Below are positions 24,683-33,116 of a DNA stretch of 64,000 nucleotides, piece by piece. The stretch spans positions 310,001 through 374,000 of the forward strand of contig NZ_CP098039.1 in assembly GCF_023650955.1 (NCBI RefSeq), read 5' to 3'. Made by a program: the position numbers and the translations under genes. Positions within the stretch are counted from its first letter, which is position 1. The number at the start of each line of letters is the position of its first letter. This stretch comes from Thermosynechococcus sp. HN-54. GTDB lineage: Bacteria > Cyanobacteriota > Cyanobacteriia > Thermosynechococcales > Thermosynechococcaceae. The notes below the pieces were generated by a model. The model ran no database searches. It had not been told where the DNA came from and was given only the letters and a program-made list of their open reading frames with translations.

Positions 24683-26557
24683 GTGGGTATCTTTGGGTGG
24701 CCGACAGCCTTGCCCCTAAAAAAGGCTTGGCAACTTTATCAGCAACAGCAGTGGAGCGGGGCACAGCAATTGGCACGTCAAGTGATTGAACGTTCGCCGC
24801 AGCCAGAGGCCTACTATTTGTTGGGGTTGATTGCTGAGCAACTGGGGCAACCCCTTGAGGCACGGCGAGCCTATGAACAGGCGATCGCCCTCGATCCGTG
24901 GCATGCCCCTGCCCACTATCGGCTGGCTTTGGTTCTCCATGATCTTCTGGCGCAACCCGCTGCTGCCCTACCCCACTATCAACGCGCCCTTGAGGTGAAG
25001 CCGGAGTGGGTGGAAGCCCATAGTAACCTCGGCAATGCCTATCTGGACTTAGGAGACACTGAACGAGCGATCGCCTGCTACCAAAAAGCCCTCTCCCTAA
25101 ATCCGGACTTGCCCACAACGCTGTATAACTTAGGACTCTGCCTGCACTCCCAAGGCAAACTCACCGAGGCCAGTGCCTGCTATGAACAGTCGCTGTATCT
25201 CGAACCCAGTCAGGCGGATGTCCACAACAATCTCGGCAGTGTCTATTTGGAATTAAAAAACTACGCCGCGGCCATTCCGCAGTTTCAAGCTGCCCTCAGC
25301 GCCAATCCAGAACTATTGGCAGCCCATTACAATCTGGGTTATGCCCTTCATTTACAGGGAAACCTTGCAGCGGCTCGCGATCGCTACCAAGAAGTGCTCC
25401 TGCGGGATAACAAGCACCAACAGGCGCTATTGCAACTGGGTCAAATTTCCCTCAGCGAAGCCGACTTTACGGGAGCAATCAGCTACTACCAACGCTGTTT
25501 GAGTCTTGACCCCCTCAATAGTGCGGCTCATGCCGGGTTGGCCACAGCGCTCTTGGAAACTGGGGATCCGCAAGCAGCCCTCCACCACTTTCGCCAAGCT
25601 GTCGCCTTGGATCCCGATGTCGTGGATGTGCGCCTCAACTTTGCCCTTGTTCTTCTGATGCTAGGGCACTTTCGAGAGGGATGGGAGGAATACGAATGGC
25701 GCTGGCAGCAACCCACGGGCGGATTACGCTCCTATCCTCAACCCCGCTGGCAAGGTCAATCCTTAGAGGGGAAAACCCTCTTTGTCTATAGTGAGCAGGG
25801 TCTGGGGGACTGCATTCAATTTGTGCGTTTACTGCCCTTGATGGCGCGGCGTGCCCAATGGGTAATTTTTGCTGCCTATCCGCCCTTGGTGCGCCTCTGT
25901 CAAACACTGCCGCGGATTCAGGTGATCAGTACCGAGGAGGTACCGCCGGTTTTTGACTACCACACCCCTCTGTTGAGTTTGCCTCGCTACTTGGGTATTG
26001 ATAAAGACCACTTTCCCAAGTTCAGTCCCTATTTTCAGTTACCCACCCCCCTGCCCCGGAGTATCTTTAATGTGTCCAAACCGCGGATTGGTCTCGTCTG
26101 GGCCAGCCATAGCCAAACACGCACCACGGCGCAGCGGTCTTGTCCCCTTGAGTACTTCCTGCCCCTACTGCGGGAATTCGATGTCCAATGGTATAGCCTG
26201 CAAAAGGAGCGATCGCCAGCGGAAGCGGAACAACTACGGCAGGTGGGGGTGATTGACTGTCAGCCCTATATGGGGGATTTTCTGGATACGGCGCTGTTGA
26301 TCCAGCAGCTCGATGCAGTGGTTACGATTGATACAGCCGTCGCCCACTTGGCAGGTGCCCTAGGGAAACCGCTGTGGATCCTGTTGCCCTTTGTGGCGGA
26401 TTGGCGGTGGTTCTGGCAGCAATCGCGATCGCCTTGGTATCCTTCGGCGCAGTTAATTCGCCAGCCCCACCGGGGTGATTGGCAAGGGGCGATCGCCCAA
26501 TTGCGTACTGCCCTTCAGGCCCACTATCGGATGCTCAACAATGGGATACCCAATTGA
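24683..26557 (+). CDS. TPR protein with a C-terminal GT9-like domain
   Basis: This 624-residue protein has about ten tetratricopeptide repeats over residues 10-345 (for example PEAYYLLGLIAEQLGQPLEARRAYEQAIALDP and VEAHSNLGNAYLDLGDTERAIACYQKALSLNP). A C-terminal domain resembling glycosyltransferase family 9 follows at about 370-615 (FVYSEQGLGDCIQFVRLLPLM, RIGLVWASH, DAVVTIDTAVAHLAGALGKPLWILLP). This TPR-GT9 layout is common in cyanobacteria. The start is GTG 24683, 8 nt after the upstream stop. It likely glycosylates surface polysaccharide or protein, but the target is not evident. Confidence 0.85.
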   Translation: MGIFGWPTALPLKKAWQLYQQQQWSGAQQLARQVIERSPQPEAYYLLGLIAEQLGQPLEARRAYEQAIALDPWHAPAHYRLALVLHDLLAQPAAALPHYQRALEVKPEWVEAHSNLGNAYLDLGDTERAIACYQKALSLNPDLPTTLYNLGLCLHSQGKLTEASACYEQSLYLEPSQADVHNNLGSVYLELKNYAAAIPQFQAALSANPELLAAHYNLGYALHLQGNLAAARDRYQEVLLRDNKHQQALLQLGQISLSEADFTGAISYYQRCLSLDPLNSAAHAGLATALLETGDPQAALHHFRQAVALDPDVVDVRLNFALVLLMLGHFREGWEEYEWRWQQPTGGLRSYPQPRWQGQSLEGKTLFVYSEQGLGDCIQFVRLLPLMARRAQWVIFAAYPPLVRLCQTLPRIQVISTEEVPPVFDYHTPLLSLPRYLGIDKDHFPKFSPYFQLPTPLPRSIFNVSKPRIGLVWASHSQTRTTAQRSCPLEYFLPLLREFDVQWYSLQKERSPAEAEQLRQVGVIDCQPYMGDFLDTALLIQQLDAVVTIDTAVAHLAGALGKPLWILLPFVADWRWFWQQSRSPWYPSAQLIRQPHRGDWQGAIAQLRTALQAHYRMLNNGIPN

Positions 26558-27473
26558 GAAGAAATTAGTGATTGCGGTGGCCTCTAGTGCGCTATTTGAC
26601 TTGGGGGAGGCGGATGATGTCTTTCGCAATGAGGGTACCGAAAAGTACCGCCAGTTTCAGCGGGAAAGGAAATACGATGTCTTGCCTAAGGGGGTGGCGT
26701 TTCCCTTTATTCGCCGCTTTTTAAATCTCAATCGTGCCTATCCCGAACAGGAGCCGGTGGAGGTGGTGCTGCTCTCTAGAAACGATCCGGATACCGGTCA
26801 GCGGGTCTTCTATTCAATCCAACACTACGGCCTCAATATCACCCGTGCGGCGTTTTTAGGGGGGAAATCTCCCCATCCCTACATTCCGGCCTTTAATGTC
26901 TCCCTGTTTCTCTCTGCGAATGCAACAGATGTACAGCAGGCGATCGCCGCCGGCTATCCAGCGGGCATGGTGATTCGCTCGCCGATTACGGATCATGAAG
27001 ACGATGCCGAGTTGCGGATTGCCTTTGACTTTGATGGGGTGCTGGCGGATGATGAAGCCGAAGCGGTCTTTCGTCAAGGGGATTTAGAACAATTTCAAGC
27101 CCACGAGTTGCAAAAGGCCGACATTCCCCACAATCCAGGTCCCTTGAGCGATCTCTTTAGAAAACTAGCGGCCTTTCAACAGTTGGAGATGGCCAAGGAG
27201 CAGCAGGATGCCAGCTATCGGCGGTTATTACGGATTGCGATTGTTACGGCACGCAACATCCTTGCCAGTGAACGGGTGGTGACTACCCTCAATAGTTGGG
27301 GCGTAATGCCCGATGAAACCTTTTTCCTCGGTGGCATGGAGAAAGTGCGCATTCTCAAGCAACTCAAACCGCACATCTTCTTTGATGATCAATTGACCCA
27401 CCTTGAGTCGGCAGCGGGTTCGATTCCCTCAGTGCATGTGCCCTTTGGTGTGCGCAATTATGGGCAGACCTGA
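26541..27473 (+). CDS. 5'-nucleotidase, cytosolic type I-like
   Basis: This 310-residue protein (ATG 26541, MGYPIEKKLVIAVASSALFDL) matches the 5'-nucleotidase family related to animal cytosolic NT5C1 (HAD superfamily). Conserved segments include VVLLSRNDPDTG, HYGLNITRAAFLGGKSPHPYI, the HAD nucleophile strand IAFDFDGVLADDEAE, IAIVTARN and HIFFDDQLTHLESA. The start overlaps the TPR gene by 17 nt. It may salvage nucleoside monophosphates released by the neighbouring glycosyltransferases, which is inference. Its end overlaps the convergent gene at 27458 by 16 nt. Confidence 0.85.
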   Translation: MGYPIEKKLVIAVASSALFDLGEADDVFRNEGTEKYRQFQRERKYDVLPKGVAFPFIRRFLNLNRAYPEQEPVEVVLLSRNDPDTGQRVFYSIQHYGLNITRAAFLGGKSPHPYIPAFNVSLFLSANATDVQQAIAAGYPAGMVIRSPITDHEDDAELRIAFDFDGVLADDEAEAVFRQGDLEQFQAHELQKADIPHNPGPLSDLFRKLAAFQQLEMAKEQQDASYRRLLRIAIVTARNILASERVVTTLNSWGVMPDETFFLGGMEKVRILKQLKPHIFFDDQLTHLESAAGSIPSVHVPFGVRNYGQT

Positions 27474-27775
27474 CGCCCCTCCATCTGGATCACGGAAACA
27501 TCTAGCTCGCGATCGCCCCGTTCCATTTTGCCCCTAGCAGTAACAACACTGCCTACCCTCAGAACCCCATTGCGCAGGGCAGGTTTGCAGGCATCGGGTA
27601 AATCCAGCTTGTAGCGTTGGTTATTGGCCTCAATTAAGACTTCATCATCATCAACAACCGCCGTAATTCGACCCGTAAGCGTGGCGGGCACCTCCTTACC
27701 AGCACGGCTGGCGATCGCCCCTGTGATCAACATTGCTGCCACCATTAATGCCAATACCAACCAACGCAATCGCAT
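27458..27775 (-). CDS. Small exported protein, OB-fold-like
   Basis: This 105-residue protein (ATG 27775) begins with a signal peptide, MRLRWLVLALMVAAMLITGAIA. The mature part is all-beta in appearance: TLTGRITAVVDDDEVLIEANNQRYKLDLPDAC...VGSVVTARGKMERGDRELDVSVIQMEG. This resembles small periplasmic OB-fold proteins, but I cannot name a family with certainty. Two cysteines (PDAC and the C-terminal QVCP) could form a disulfide. It is convergent with the nucleotidase. Confidence 0.6.
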   Translation of the reverse strand: MRLRWLVLALMVAAMLITGAIASRAGKEVPATLTGRITAVVDDDEVLIEANNQRYKLDLPDACKPALRNGVLRVGSVVTARGKMERGDRELDVSVIQMEGRQVCP

Positions 27776-27840
27776 GGCACAAATCCTCAAAGATAATTTT
27801 TCTCAATAATTTGACCAGCGATCGCCCCCAAGAGTTCATC

Positions 27841-28062
27841 TTAGAGTGCACCAAACTCAAACAACTGTACTAAAGGGAGGTCGACGGGAATTTGACCCGT
27901 GCCAAGAACAAGAATACTGGCTTCGGTGTGGCGGCTGAGCGGATAGATACGAATGTGATCTTTACTGCGTTTAATCCGCCGTTGCAGGCGATCGCACAAC
28001 TCCTCAACTTGGTAGGTTTCTAAGCGTGCCTCAAATACACTAAACTGGACGCGCCGACCATA
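27841..28062 (-). pseudogene. cas2: cas2 remnant, 5' end missing
   Basis: On the minus strand an open frame of 73 codons without a start codon translates as YGRRVQFSVFEARL, then LCDRLQRRIKRSKDHIRIYPLSRH, LVLGTG and VQLFEFGAL. This is the C-terminal three-quarters of a Cas2 endoribonuclease, whose hallmark is V-Q-x-S-V-F-E followed by D-x-(I/V)-R-I-Y-x-L. About the first 20 residues, including the catalytic first strand, are gone, and a TAA directly precedes the preserved part. The break coincides with the edge of a repeat-like element (28060-28109). No cas1 or array remains nearby. Confidence 0.8.
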
Positions 28063-28109
28063 TTAAAGATGCTCTTGCTTCCTTTCGGGGAAGTAGAATG
28101 AATGGAAAC
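28060..28109 (+). repeat. CRISPR-repeat-like element next to the cas2 remnant
   Basis: The plus strand contains GCTCTTGCTTCC, TTTCGGGGAAG and ends in AATGGAAAC, including a CTTCC/GGAAG hairpin and a GGAAAC end as in many cyanobacterial CRISPR repeats. A second copy at 44725-44774 (other orientation) matches at 40 of 47 positions by hand alignment. Only one unit is present, so it is not an array. Confidence 0.5.
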
Positions 28110-28209
28110 TGGAGAAGTACGCCAAAAATAAGCAAAAAAAGGTCAGTGTTGTTGCCACCAACCCTTCAATAAATGAGGAGAAGTCAAGTTTCTAGGAGTT
28201 CATTTCTCA
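28110..28209. other. Short intergenic region right of the repeat-like element
   Basis: About 100 bases with a run of seven A (28134-28140) and no gene. With the cas2 remnant and the repeat-like element it completes a gene-free stretch of about 430 bases between 27776 and 28209. Confidence 0.3.
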
Positions 28210-28644
28210 TTAGCGGGGAACAACGACAGGGCGGACTTGAACCCCCCAAGAACCTAGCGTACCCACATTACATCCACCCTGACGCCCGATCGCCCCAATT
28301 TGAATCGTGTGACTCCCCTGTTGCCAGTTGCCACCAATAGGCAAAAATCCTGAGCGGTTGGGGCCAAGGAACTCCGTTTCAACCCGCTGTCCCTCACGAT
28401 TGGTGGTGAAATATTTCACTTCGGAGCAGTGGGTGGCAGGTGCAGTGACCTGTAGGGCATAGTCAAAGTTCGGGCTTTCAGAGTTGAAGTTATAACGAGC
28501 CATTTGATCGCAAATTTGGCCGCCGCTGTTGCAGTTGACGATAATCGGTGGGTTCGCCTGTGCTGCCGTAGTAGCAACCACAAAGCCCGAAACCGCAATG
28601 CTGCCTAGTGTGGCCAACCGACGGGTGAAGGAGTGGAGAGACAT
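28210..28644 (-). CDS. Secreted cysteine-containing protein, unknown function
   Basis: This 144-residue protein has a signal peptide (MSLHSFTRRLATLGSIAVSGFVVATTAAQA, cut near residue 30). The mature domain of about 114 residues has five cysteines (NCNSGGQIC, THC and QGGC groups), so disulfides are likely. The pattern is all-beta, with HTIQIGAIGRQGGCNVGTLGSWGVQVRP at the end. I do not recognise the family. It lies alone between the cas2 remnant and rpiA, 113 nt downstream of the rpiA stop. Confidence 0.65.
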   Translation of the reverse strand: MSLHSFTRRLATLGSIAVSGFVVATTAAQANPPIIVNCNSGGQICDQMARYNFNSESPNFDYALQVTAPATHCSEVKYFTTNREGQRVETEFLGPNRSGFLPIGGNWQQGSHTIQIGAIGRQGGCNVGTLGSWGVQVRPVVVPR

Positions 28645-28757
28645 TAGAGGCTCCTGTGGAGTGGATACTCCGATTATCAGTGGCAGCCCACTCTCCGCCT
28701 AAGAACCGAATCACTGCTTGGTTGAGAGATTGATCACAGGGGGCAAGCGGCTTTGTG

Positions 28758-29465
28758 CTAGCGCATTTCACGCACACGAGGTTGGCCATCCACAATCTCA
28801 CCAATGAGGATGACATCGGCTACGTTGACAAACAGGCCATTTTCGACAACCCCAGGGATGTTGTTAATCGTTTTTTCCAGTTCAGCAGGGTTTGCAATGT
28901 CATCAAATTTGACATCAAGGACAAGGTTGCCTTGATCGGTGACTACTGGGCCATCTTTTTTTATCCCCATGCGCAGTTCGGGCTGACCCCCAAGAGCTTT
29001 CAGGGCACGGGTCACCGGAGCCACGGCAAAGGGTAAAACTTCCACGGGCACAGGGAAAGTAGCACCCAATTTCTGCACCAGTTTGCTGCTGTCCACCACC
29101 ACCAAGAACTGATCTGCAAGGGAGTCAACAATTTTTTCACGGGTATGAGCCGCCCCACCCCCTTTGATCAGGTTTTTGGCGGGATCCACTTCATCGGCAC
29201 CGTCAATCGCAATGTCCAATTTCTCCACATCATCGAGGGTGACAAGGGGAATGCCGTACTTTTTGGCGAGAACAGAGGCTTGAAACGAGGTAGGCACACC
29301 AGCAATATTGCTCAGTTCTCCATTGCGCAGGCGATCGCCCAAAAATTGAATCACAAAGGCCGTGGTTGACCCAGTACCCAAGCCGACAATCATTCCAGAC
29401 TGCACGCGATCGGCAGCAGCTTTGGCAACGGCCTGCTTCATTTGTTTGACTGCATCATCACTCAT
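28758..29465 (-). CDS. rpiA: Ribose-5-phosphate isomerase A
   Basis: RpiA (235 aa) interconverts ribose-5-phosphate and ribulose-5-phosphate in the Calvin and pentose-phosphate cycles. Conserved segments are [16 protein letters not shown] (about residues 25-40), the catalytic [29 protein letters not shown] (about 85-113) and [14 protein letters not shown] near the C-terminus. Length is normal. Confidence 0.97.
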   Translation of the reverse strand: MSDDAVKQMKQAVAKAAADRVQSGMIVGLGTGSTTAFVIQFLGDRLRNGELSNIAGVPTSFQASVLAKKYGIPLVTLDDVEKLDIAIDGADEVDPAKNLIKGGGAAHTREKIVDSLADQFLVVVDSSKLVQKLGATFPVPVEVLPFAVAPVTRALKALGGQPELRMGIKKDGPVVTDQGNLVLDVKFDDIANPAELEKTINNIPGVVENGLFVNVADVILIGEIVDGQPRVREMR

Positions 29466-29662
29466 GCGCGGGTTCCCTCATTTTTTCCAAAAGCAAGATA
29501 CCACAGCAAGGAACTTGCCACCCAGGGCAGTGGTCAGGTAATCATGGAAGGTTAAGCGCCTCTTTCACAAGAACGGCACATACTTTTTAGATCAGACCTG
29601 TAGTTGCCGTTGGCTTGGTAAACCACGATAATGCTTGAGAACCAAGTGAGGGTGTTTTAGGG

Positions 29663-31321
29663 ATGGCGATCGCACGCACAAGGAAAAAATGGCAGTGGTT
29701 CTCCCTCTTGGGCGTGGCTGCAACATTTTGGGGACAGACAGGACTTGCTGCCGAGCAAATTAGCCTTGTTTATCCGCCCTTCGGCACCTTCAACATTCAA
29801 GTGAGCGACCTTGCCACATTTGCCAAAACGGGTAATACCAGTCCAGAGCTAAGGTTTTTAATTCAATTGCTTCCTAGTGACCAAGAGCCAAACCTGCGGG
29901 AAGGCCTAACAACCCGCATGGACTTAGAACCCACCACCGTCAGTCAGTTTGTCAGCAGCCCTATTGGTCAAGTTTTCTTAGAGCGTATTGGCCAAGTCAT
30001 TCGTGCAGACAATGATGTCAATGGTGGCCAAGCGCTTGGTGAAGCCCTGAAAACCGCCGCTAGTTCCTCCTCAGGCATTACCCTACTCTCAGTGCTACAG
30101 GCCTTTCCTGGCAAGAGTGTTAAAGTCAATGGTGAGTTGGGTCTGAAGGCAGTTGGAGCCTTTACCCGTGCAGTGAATCAAGAACAACGGGCGCAAGACT
30201 TTATCGAACGCTTGGCGCAACTCCAACCGAAAACACCTCTGCCAGCCAGTAGCCTTAATCCTGCCCAAAAGGGTTCCTTTCAGTGGCAAAAGCAAAAAAT
30301 TGAATTTACCAATCCCAATCGCACCACAGGCCCCATTCCCGCAGATCTCTATGTTCCAACAGGAATCACGGCGCCTGCACCTCTAATTGTCATTTCCCAC
30401 GGTTTAGCCTCAGACCGCACGACGTTTGCCTACTTGGCAGAGCACCTCGCCAGTCATGGATTGGCAGTTTTGGCAGTCACTCACCCCGGTTCGGATGCCA
30501 GCCGAATTAATAGTTTTCTCTCTGGGGCGCCCCTCGACTACGAGAACTTGCCAAAGGATTGGGCGCAACGCCCCCTTGACTTGAAATTTGGTGTGGATGC
30601 TGTAGCGGCTTTGGTTCAGAAAAATCCAGCCCTGAAAATTGACACCAATAATGTGGGGCTATTTGGCCACTCGATGGGGGGCTTCACCGTGTTGGCGGCA
30701 GCAGGGGGTACTGTTGATTGGAATGCAGTGAAACAACGCTGTCTAGCAGCGGCGAATGATCTCTTTATCTTCAATATCTCAGTGCCTTTGCAATGTCGTA
30801 GTCTTGGCCTTTCTGATGTGCCCTCTGCACTGGCGGATTTGCGGGTCAAGTCAGTAATTGCTGTCAATCCTGTGAGCAGTATCCTGATTGGTGAAGGGGG
30901 GATGGCCAATATCAAGGTGCCCACGCTGATTGTTTCCAGTAGTCGGGATGTCTTTGCGCCACCTTTGGAGGAGCAGGTCTTACCCTTTACGTGGTTGCAG
31001 ACTCAGCCCAAGTACCTTGCCATGCTCGTGCCCGGTACCCATTTCTCGGTGGTGGGGGTCAGTGAAGCGGGAGTCTTGCCAGTTCCCAATGATCTGATTG
31101 GCCCAAACCCACAGTTGGCACAGCCCTTTTTCAAGGGACTGGCGGAGGCTTTCTTTGGCGTCTTCAATCAAAAAAATGAATCCTTGCGTCCGTTTCTGAG
31201 TCAAACCTTCGTCAATCAGGTGGCTCAGCCCACTTTTCAAGCCTACTGGGTGGATCGCATCAATCCGCAGCAGTTGCAAGAGGTGCTAGCGGGTCGGATT
31301 GGTTCTCAACCAAGGAGGTAA
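29663..31321 (+). CDS. Exported alpha/beta hydrolase with DUF1400 domain
   Basis: This 552-residue protein carries a signal sequence (residues 1-29, WFSLLGVAATFWGQTGLAA). A DUF1400 domain found almost only in cyanobacteria follows (about 30-155: ISLVYPPFGTFNIQVSDLATFAKTG). The rest is an alpha/beta hydrolase related to PAF-acetylhydrolase/dienelactone hydrolase (about 215-480) with LIVISHGLASDRTTFAYLAEHLASHG and the nucleophile elbow GLFGHSMGG. The His is probably in MLVPGTHFSVVG. The substrate is unknown, possibly a lipid ester in the periplasm. Its end overlaps the convergent pgsA by 16 nt. Confidence 0.86.
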   Translation: MAIARTRKKWQWFSLLGVAATFWGQTGLAAEQISLVYPPFGTFNIQVSDLATFAKTGNTSPELRFLIQLLPSDQEPNLREGLTTRMDLEPTTVSQFVSSPIGQVFLERIGQVIRADNDVNGGQALGEALKTAASSSSGITLLSVLQAFPGKSVKVNGELGLKAVGAFTRAVNQEQRAQDFIERLAQLQPKTPLPASSLNPAQKGSFQWQKQKIEFTNPNRTTGPIPADLYVPTGITAPAPLIVISHGLASDRTTFAYLAEHLASHGLAVLAVTHPGSDASRINSFLSGAPLDYENLPKDWAQRPLDLKFGVDAVAALVQKNPALKIDTNNVGLFGHSMGGFTVLAAAGGTVDWNAVKQRCLAAANDLFIFNISVPLQCRSLGLSDVPSALADLRVKSVIAVNPVSSILIGEGGMANIKVPTLIVSSSRDVFAPPLEEQVLPFTWLQTQPKYLAMLVPGTHFSVVGVSEAGVLPVPNDLIGPNPQLAQPFFKGLAEAFFGVFNQKNESLRPFLSQTFVNQVAQPTFQAYWVDRINPQQLQEVLAGRIGSQPRR

Positions 31322-31821
31322 AGTCCGCCAGAGATCAAGGTGAGGGCGATCGCCCCCCCATAAACAATGAGTATTCCCCCCTGCCAACTCGGTGGTAAGG
31401 GTGCCAAGAGGAGAGCGACAGCGACGATCTGGCTGACCGTTTTTGCTTTACCCCAGAGATTGGCGCCCTGAATTTGCGATCGCTGAACCCGCCAACTGGC
31501 AATGCCTAGCTCGCGAAAGAGGATCAACGCCACAGACCATGCGGGCACCTCTCCCCATTCAATGCACAGCAACAGGGGCACCAAGATCAGCAACTTATCC
31601 ACGAGAGGATCGAGGACTTTGCCCAAATCCGTGACCTGATTGAGACGACGGGCAATGTAGCCATCTAGCCAATCCGTCAGGGCTGCGCCCAGAAACAGAC
31701 CCACCCCCCACCAGCGATAGACCGCTCCCTCATTGAAGGAGAGCAAGCCTAGGATCACTGGCACAATCAACAGGCGAGCAAGGGTAATCGTCGTGGCGAG
31801 GTTCAAAGGCATGGCACTCAT
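31306..31821 (-). CDS. pgsA: CDP-diacylglycerol-glycerol-3-phosphate 3-phosphatidyltransferase
   Basis: PgsA makes phosphatidylglycerol phosphate, precursor of the PG lipid essential for cyanobacterial photosystems. The CDP-alcohol phosphotransferase motif DGYIARRLNQVTDLGKVLDPLVD (D-G-x2-A-R-x8-G-x3-D-x3-D) is complete, with about five membrane segments. I start at ATG 31821 (MSAMPLNLATTITLARLL; 31812 is also possible). The longer frame from 31869 would translate the upstream gene's terminator hairpin, so I reject it. 171 aa is normal for the family. Confidence 0.92.
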   Translation of the reverse strand: MSAMPLNLATTITLARLLIVPVILGLLSFNEGAVYRWWGVGLFLGAALTDWLDGYIARRLNQVTDLGKVLDPLVDKLLILVPLLLCIEWGEVPAWSVALILFRELGIASWRVQRSQIQGANLWGKAKTVSQIVAVALLLAPLPPSWQGGILIVYGGAIALTLISGGLYLLG

Positions 31822-31851
31822 GCAAAAGAAAACCCCCTCACGCAGAGGGAG
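31822..31851 (-). terminator. Rho-independent terminator of glpX
   Basis: On the minus strand CTCCCTC pairs with GAGGGGG (one T-G pair) around the loop TGCGT and is followed by TTTTCTTTT. It begins about 27 nt after the glpX stop and ends immediately before the chosen pgsA start. Confidence 0.8.
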
Positions 31852-31878
31852 TTCATTGTCTTTGATCACGGTCAGTGC

Positions 31879-32922
31879 TTAGTACAACTGGAGCGACTTC
31901 AACTGCTTATCGAACATGTGAATGGTATCCACAAAGCGCGCGGTCTTCGACTGCGTGGAAATGACCAAAGATTGGGTACGGGCACCGCCTTTGAAGAAGC
32001 GCACCCCTTTCATGAGCATACCGGGCGTAATGCCACAGGCAGCAAAGAGCACCGTTTCCCCGGAGGCCAATTCCTCCGCTTCATAGACCTTGTCGGGATC
32101 AGTGATGCCCGCTTTTTTCAGTTCTTCGAGATTGCCTTCGCGGGTGCGATTCGCCCATTCCTTGGTCATGACCACAGCGGGATCATAAACCAGTTGCCCT
32201 TGGAAGTGCCCACCCAAGGCCCGTATAGCAGCAGCGGAAATCACCCCTTCAGGCGCAGCGCCAATTCCCATCAGGGCATGAATGTTGGTTCCCGAAAAGG
32301 CACAGGAGAGAGCTGCGGAGACATCGCCATCGGAGATGAGTTGGACACGGGCGCCGGCGTCGCGGATTTCTTGAATCAAGTCATTGTGGCGATCGCGCTT
32401 CATCACCACCACCACCAACTCATCAATGGCACGGTCAAGGCATTCCGAGAGAATTTTCAGGTTTTCTGTGGCGGAGTAGCGAATATCCACTTTGCCCTTA
32501 GCAGCAGGGGGAGCCGCCAATTTCTTCATATAAAAGTCTGGCGCGGCAAACAGACCCCCCTTTTCCGAAATGGCAAGTACCGCCATCGAGCCCGGTTGAC
32601 CATAGGCACAGAGGTTCGTCCCTTCGCACGGGTCAACGGCAATATCAATTTCAATCAGTTCTTCAGGGTTGCAGTACTGTGCTGCGTCGGGACGGGTGCA
32701 GATGCCCACTTCTTCGCCAATGTAGAGCATGGGAGCTTCGTCCCGTTCCCCTTCGCCAATCACAATGCGACCGCGCATATGGATTTGATTGAGGCGCTTG
32801 CGCATGGCATCCACGGCCACCTGATCGGCCATGTGTTTGTCGCCTTTGCCCATCCACCGTGCTGAGGCGATCGCCGCCTGCTCGACAACTTCAATAATCT
32901 CTAAGCCGATGACGTTATCCAC
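31879..32922 (-). CDS. glpX: Class II fructose-1,6-/sedoheptulose-1,7-bisphosphatase
   Basis: This is the GlpX-type bifunctional FBPase/SBPase (347 aa) used by cyanobacteria in the Calvin cycle. Metal- and substrate-binding motifs are clear: [20 protein letters not shown] (about residues 52-71), [25 protein letters not shown] (about 94-118), and [23 protein letters not shown]. Length is typical. It is followed by a good terminator, then pgsA on the same strand. Confidence 0.96.
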   Translation of the reverse strand: MDNVIGLEIIEVVEQAAIASARWMGKGDKHMADQVAVDAMRKRLNQIHMRGRIVIGEGERDEAPMLYIGEEVGICTRPDAAQYCNPEELIEIDIAVDPCEGTNLCAYGQPGSMAVLAISEKGGLFAAPDFYMKKLAAPPAAKGKVDIRYSATENLKILSECLDRAIDELVVVVMKRDRHNDLIQEIRDAGARVQLISDGDVSAALSCAFSGTNIHALMGIGAAPEGVISAAAIRALGGHFQGQLVYDPAVVMTKEWANRTREGNLEELKKAGITDPDKVYEAEELASGETVLFAACGITPGMLMKGVRFFKGGARTQSLVISTQSKTARFVDTIHMFDKQLKSLQLY

Positions 32923-33116
32923 ACAACCCTCCTAGACTGCACAAGTTGATCCCGCAGAGGTTTCCTATCTGAGCTTACAGAACTTTGGGGTCGAGAAAAT
33001 AATTTCTCACTGCAAATTATTCGTTCTTGGTGCCAGTCTCATCTGAGAGAGTTAGCAGTGTCTTTTTGTTGTGGAATGGGGAGCATTGTCGTGGAAAACA
33101 GGCTCTCCCCCAAGGC

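Noticed and set aside
27776-28209. An active CRISPR array beside the cas2 remnant
   Set aside because: Only one repeat-like unit is present, with no regularly spaced second unit or spacer; cas2 lacks its start.
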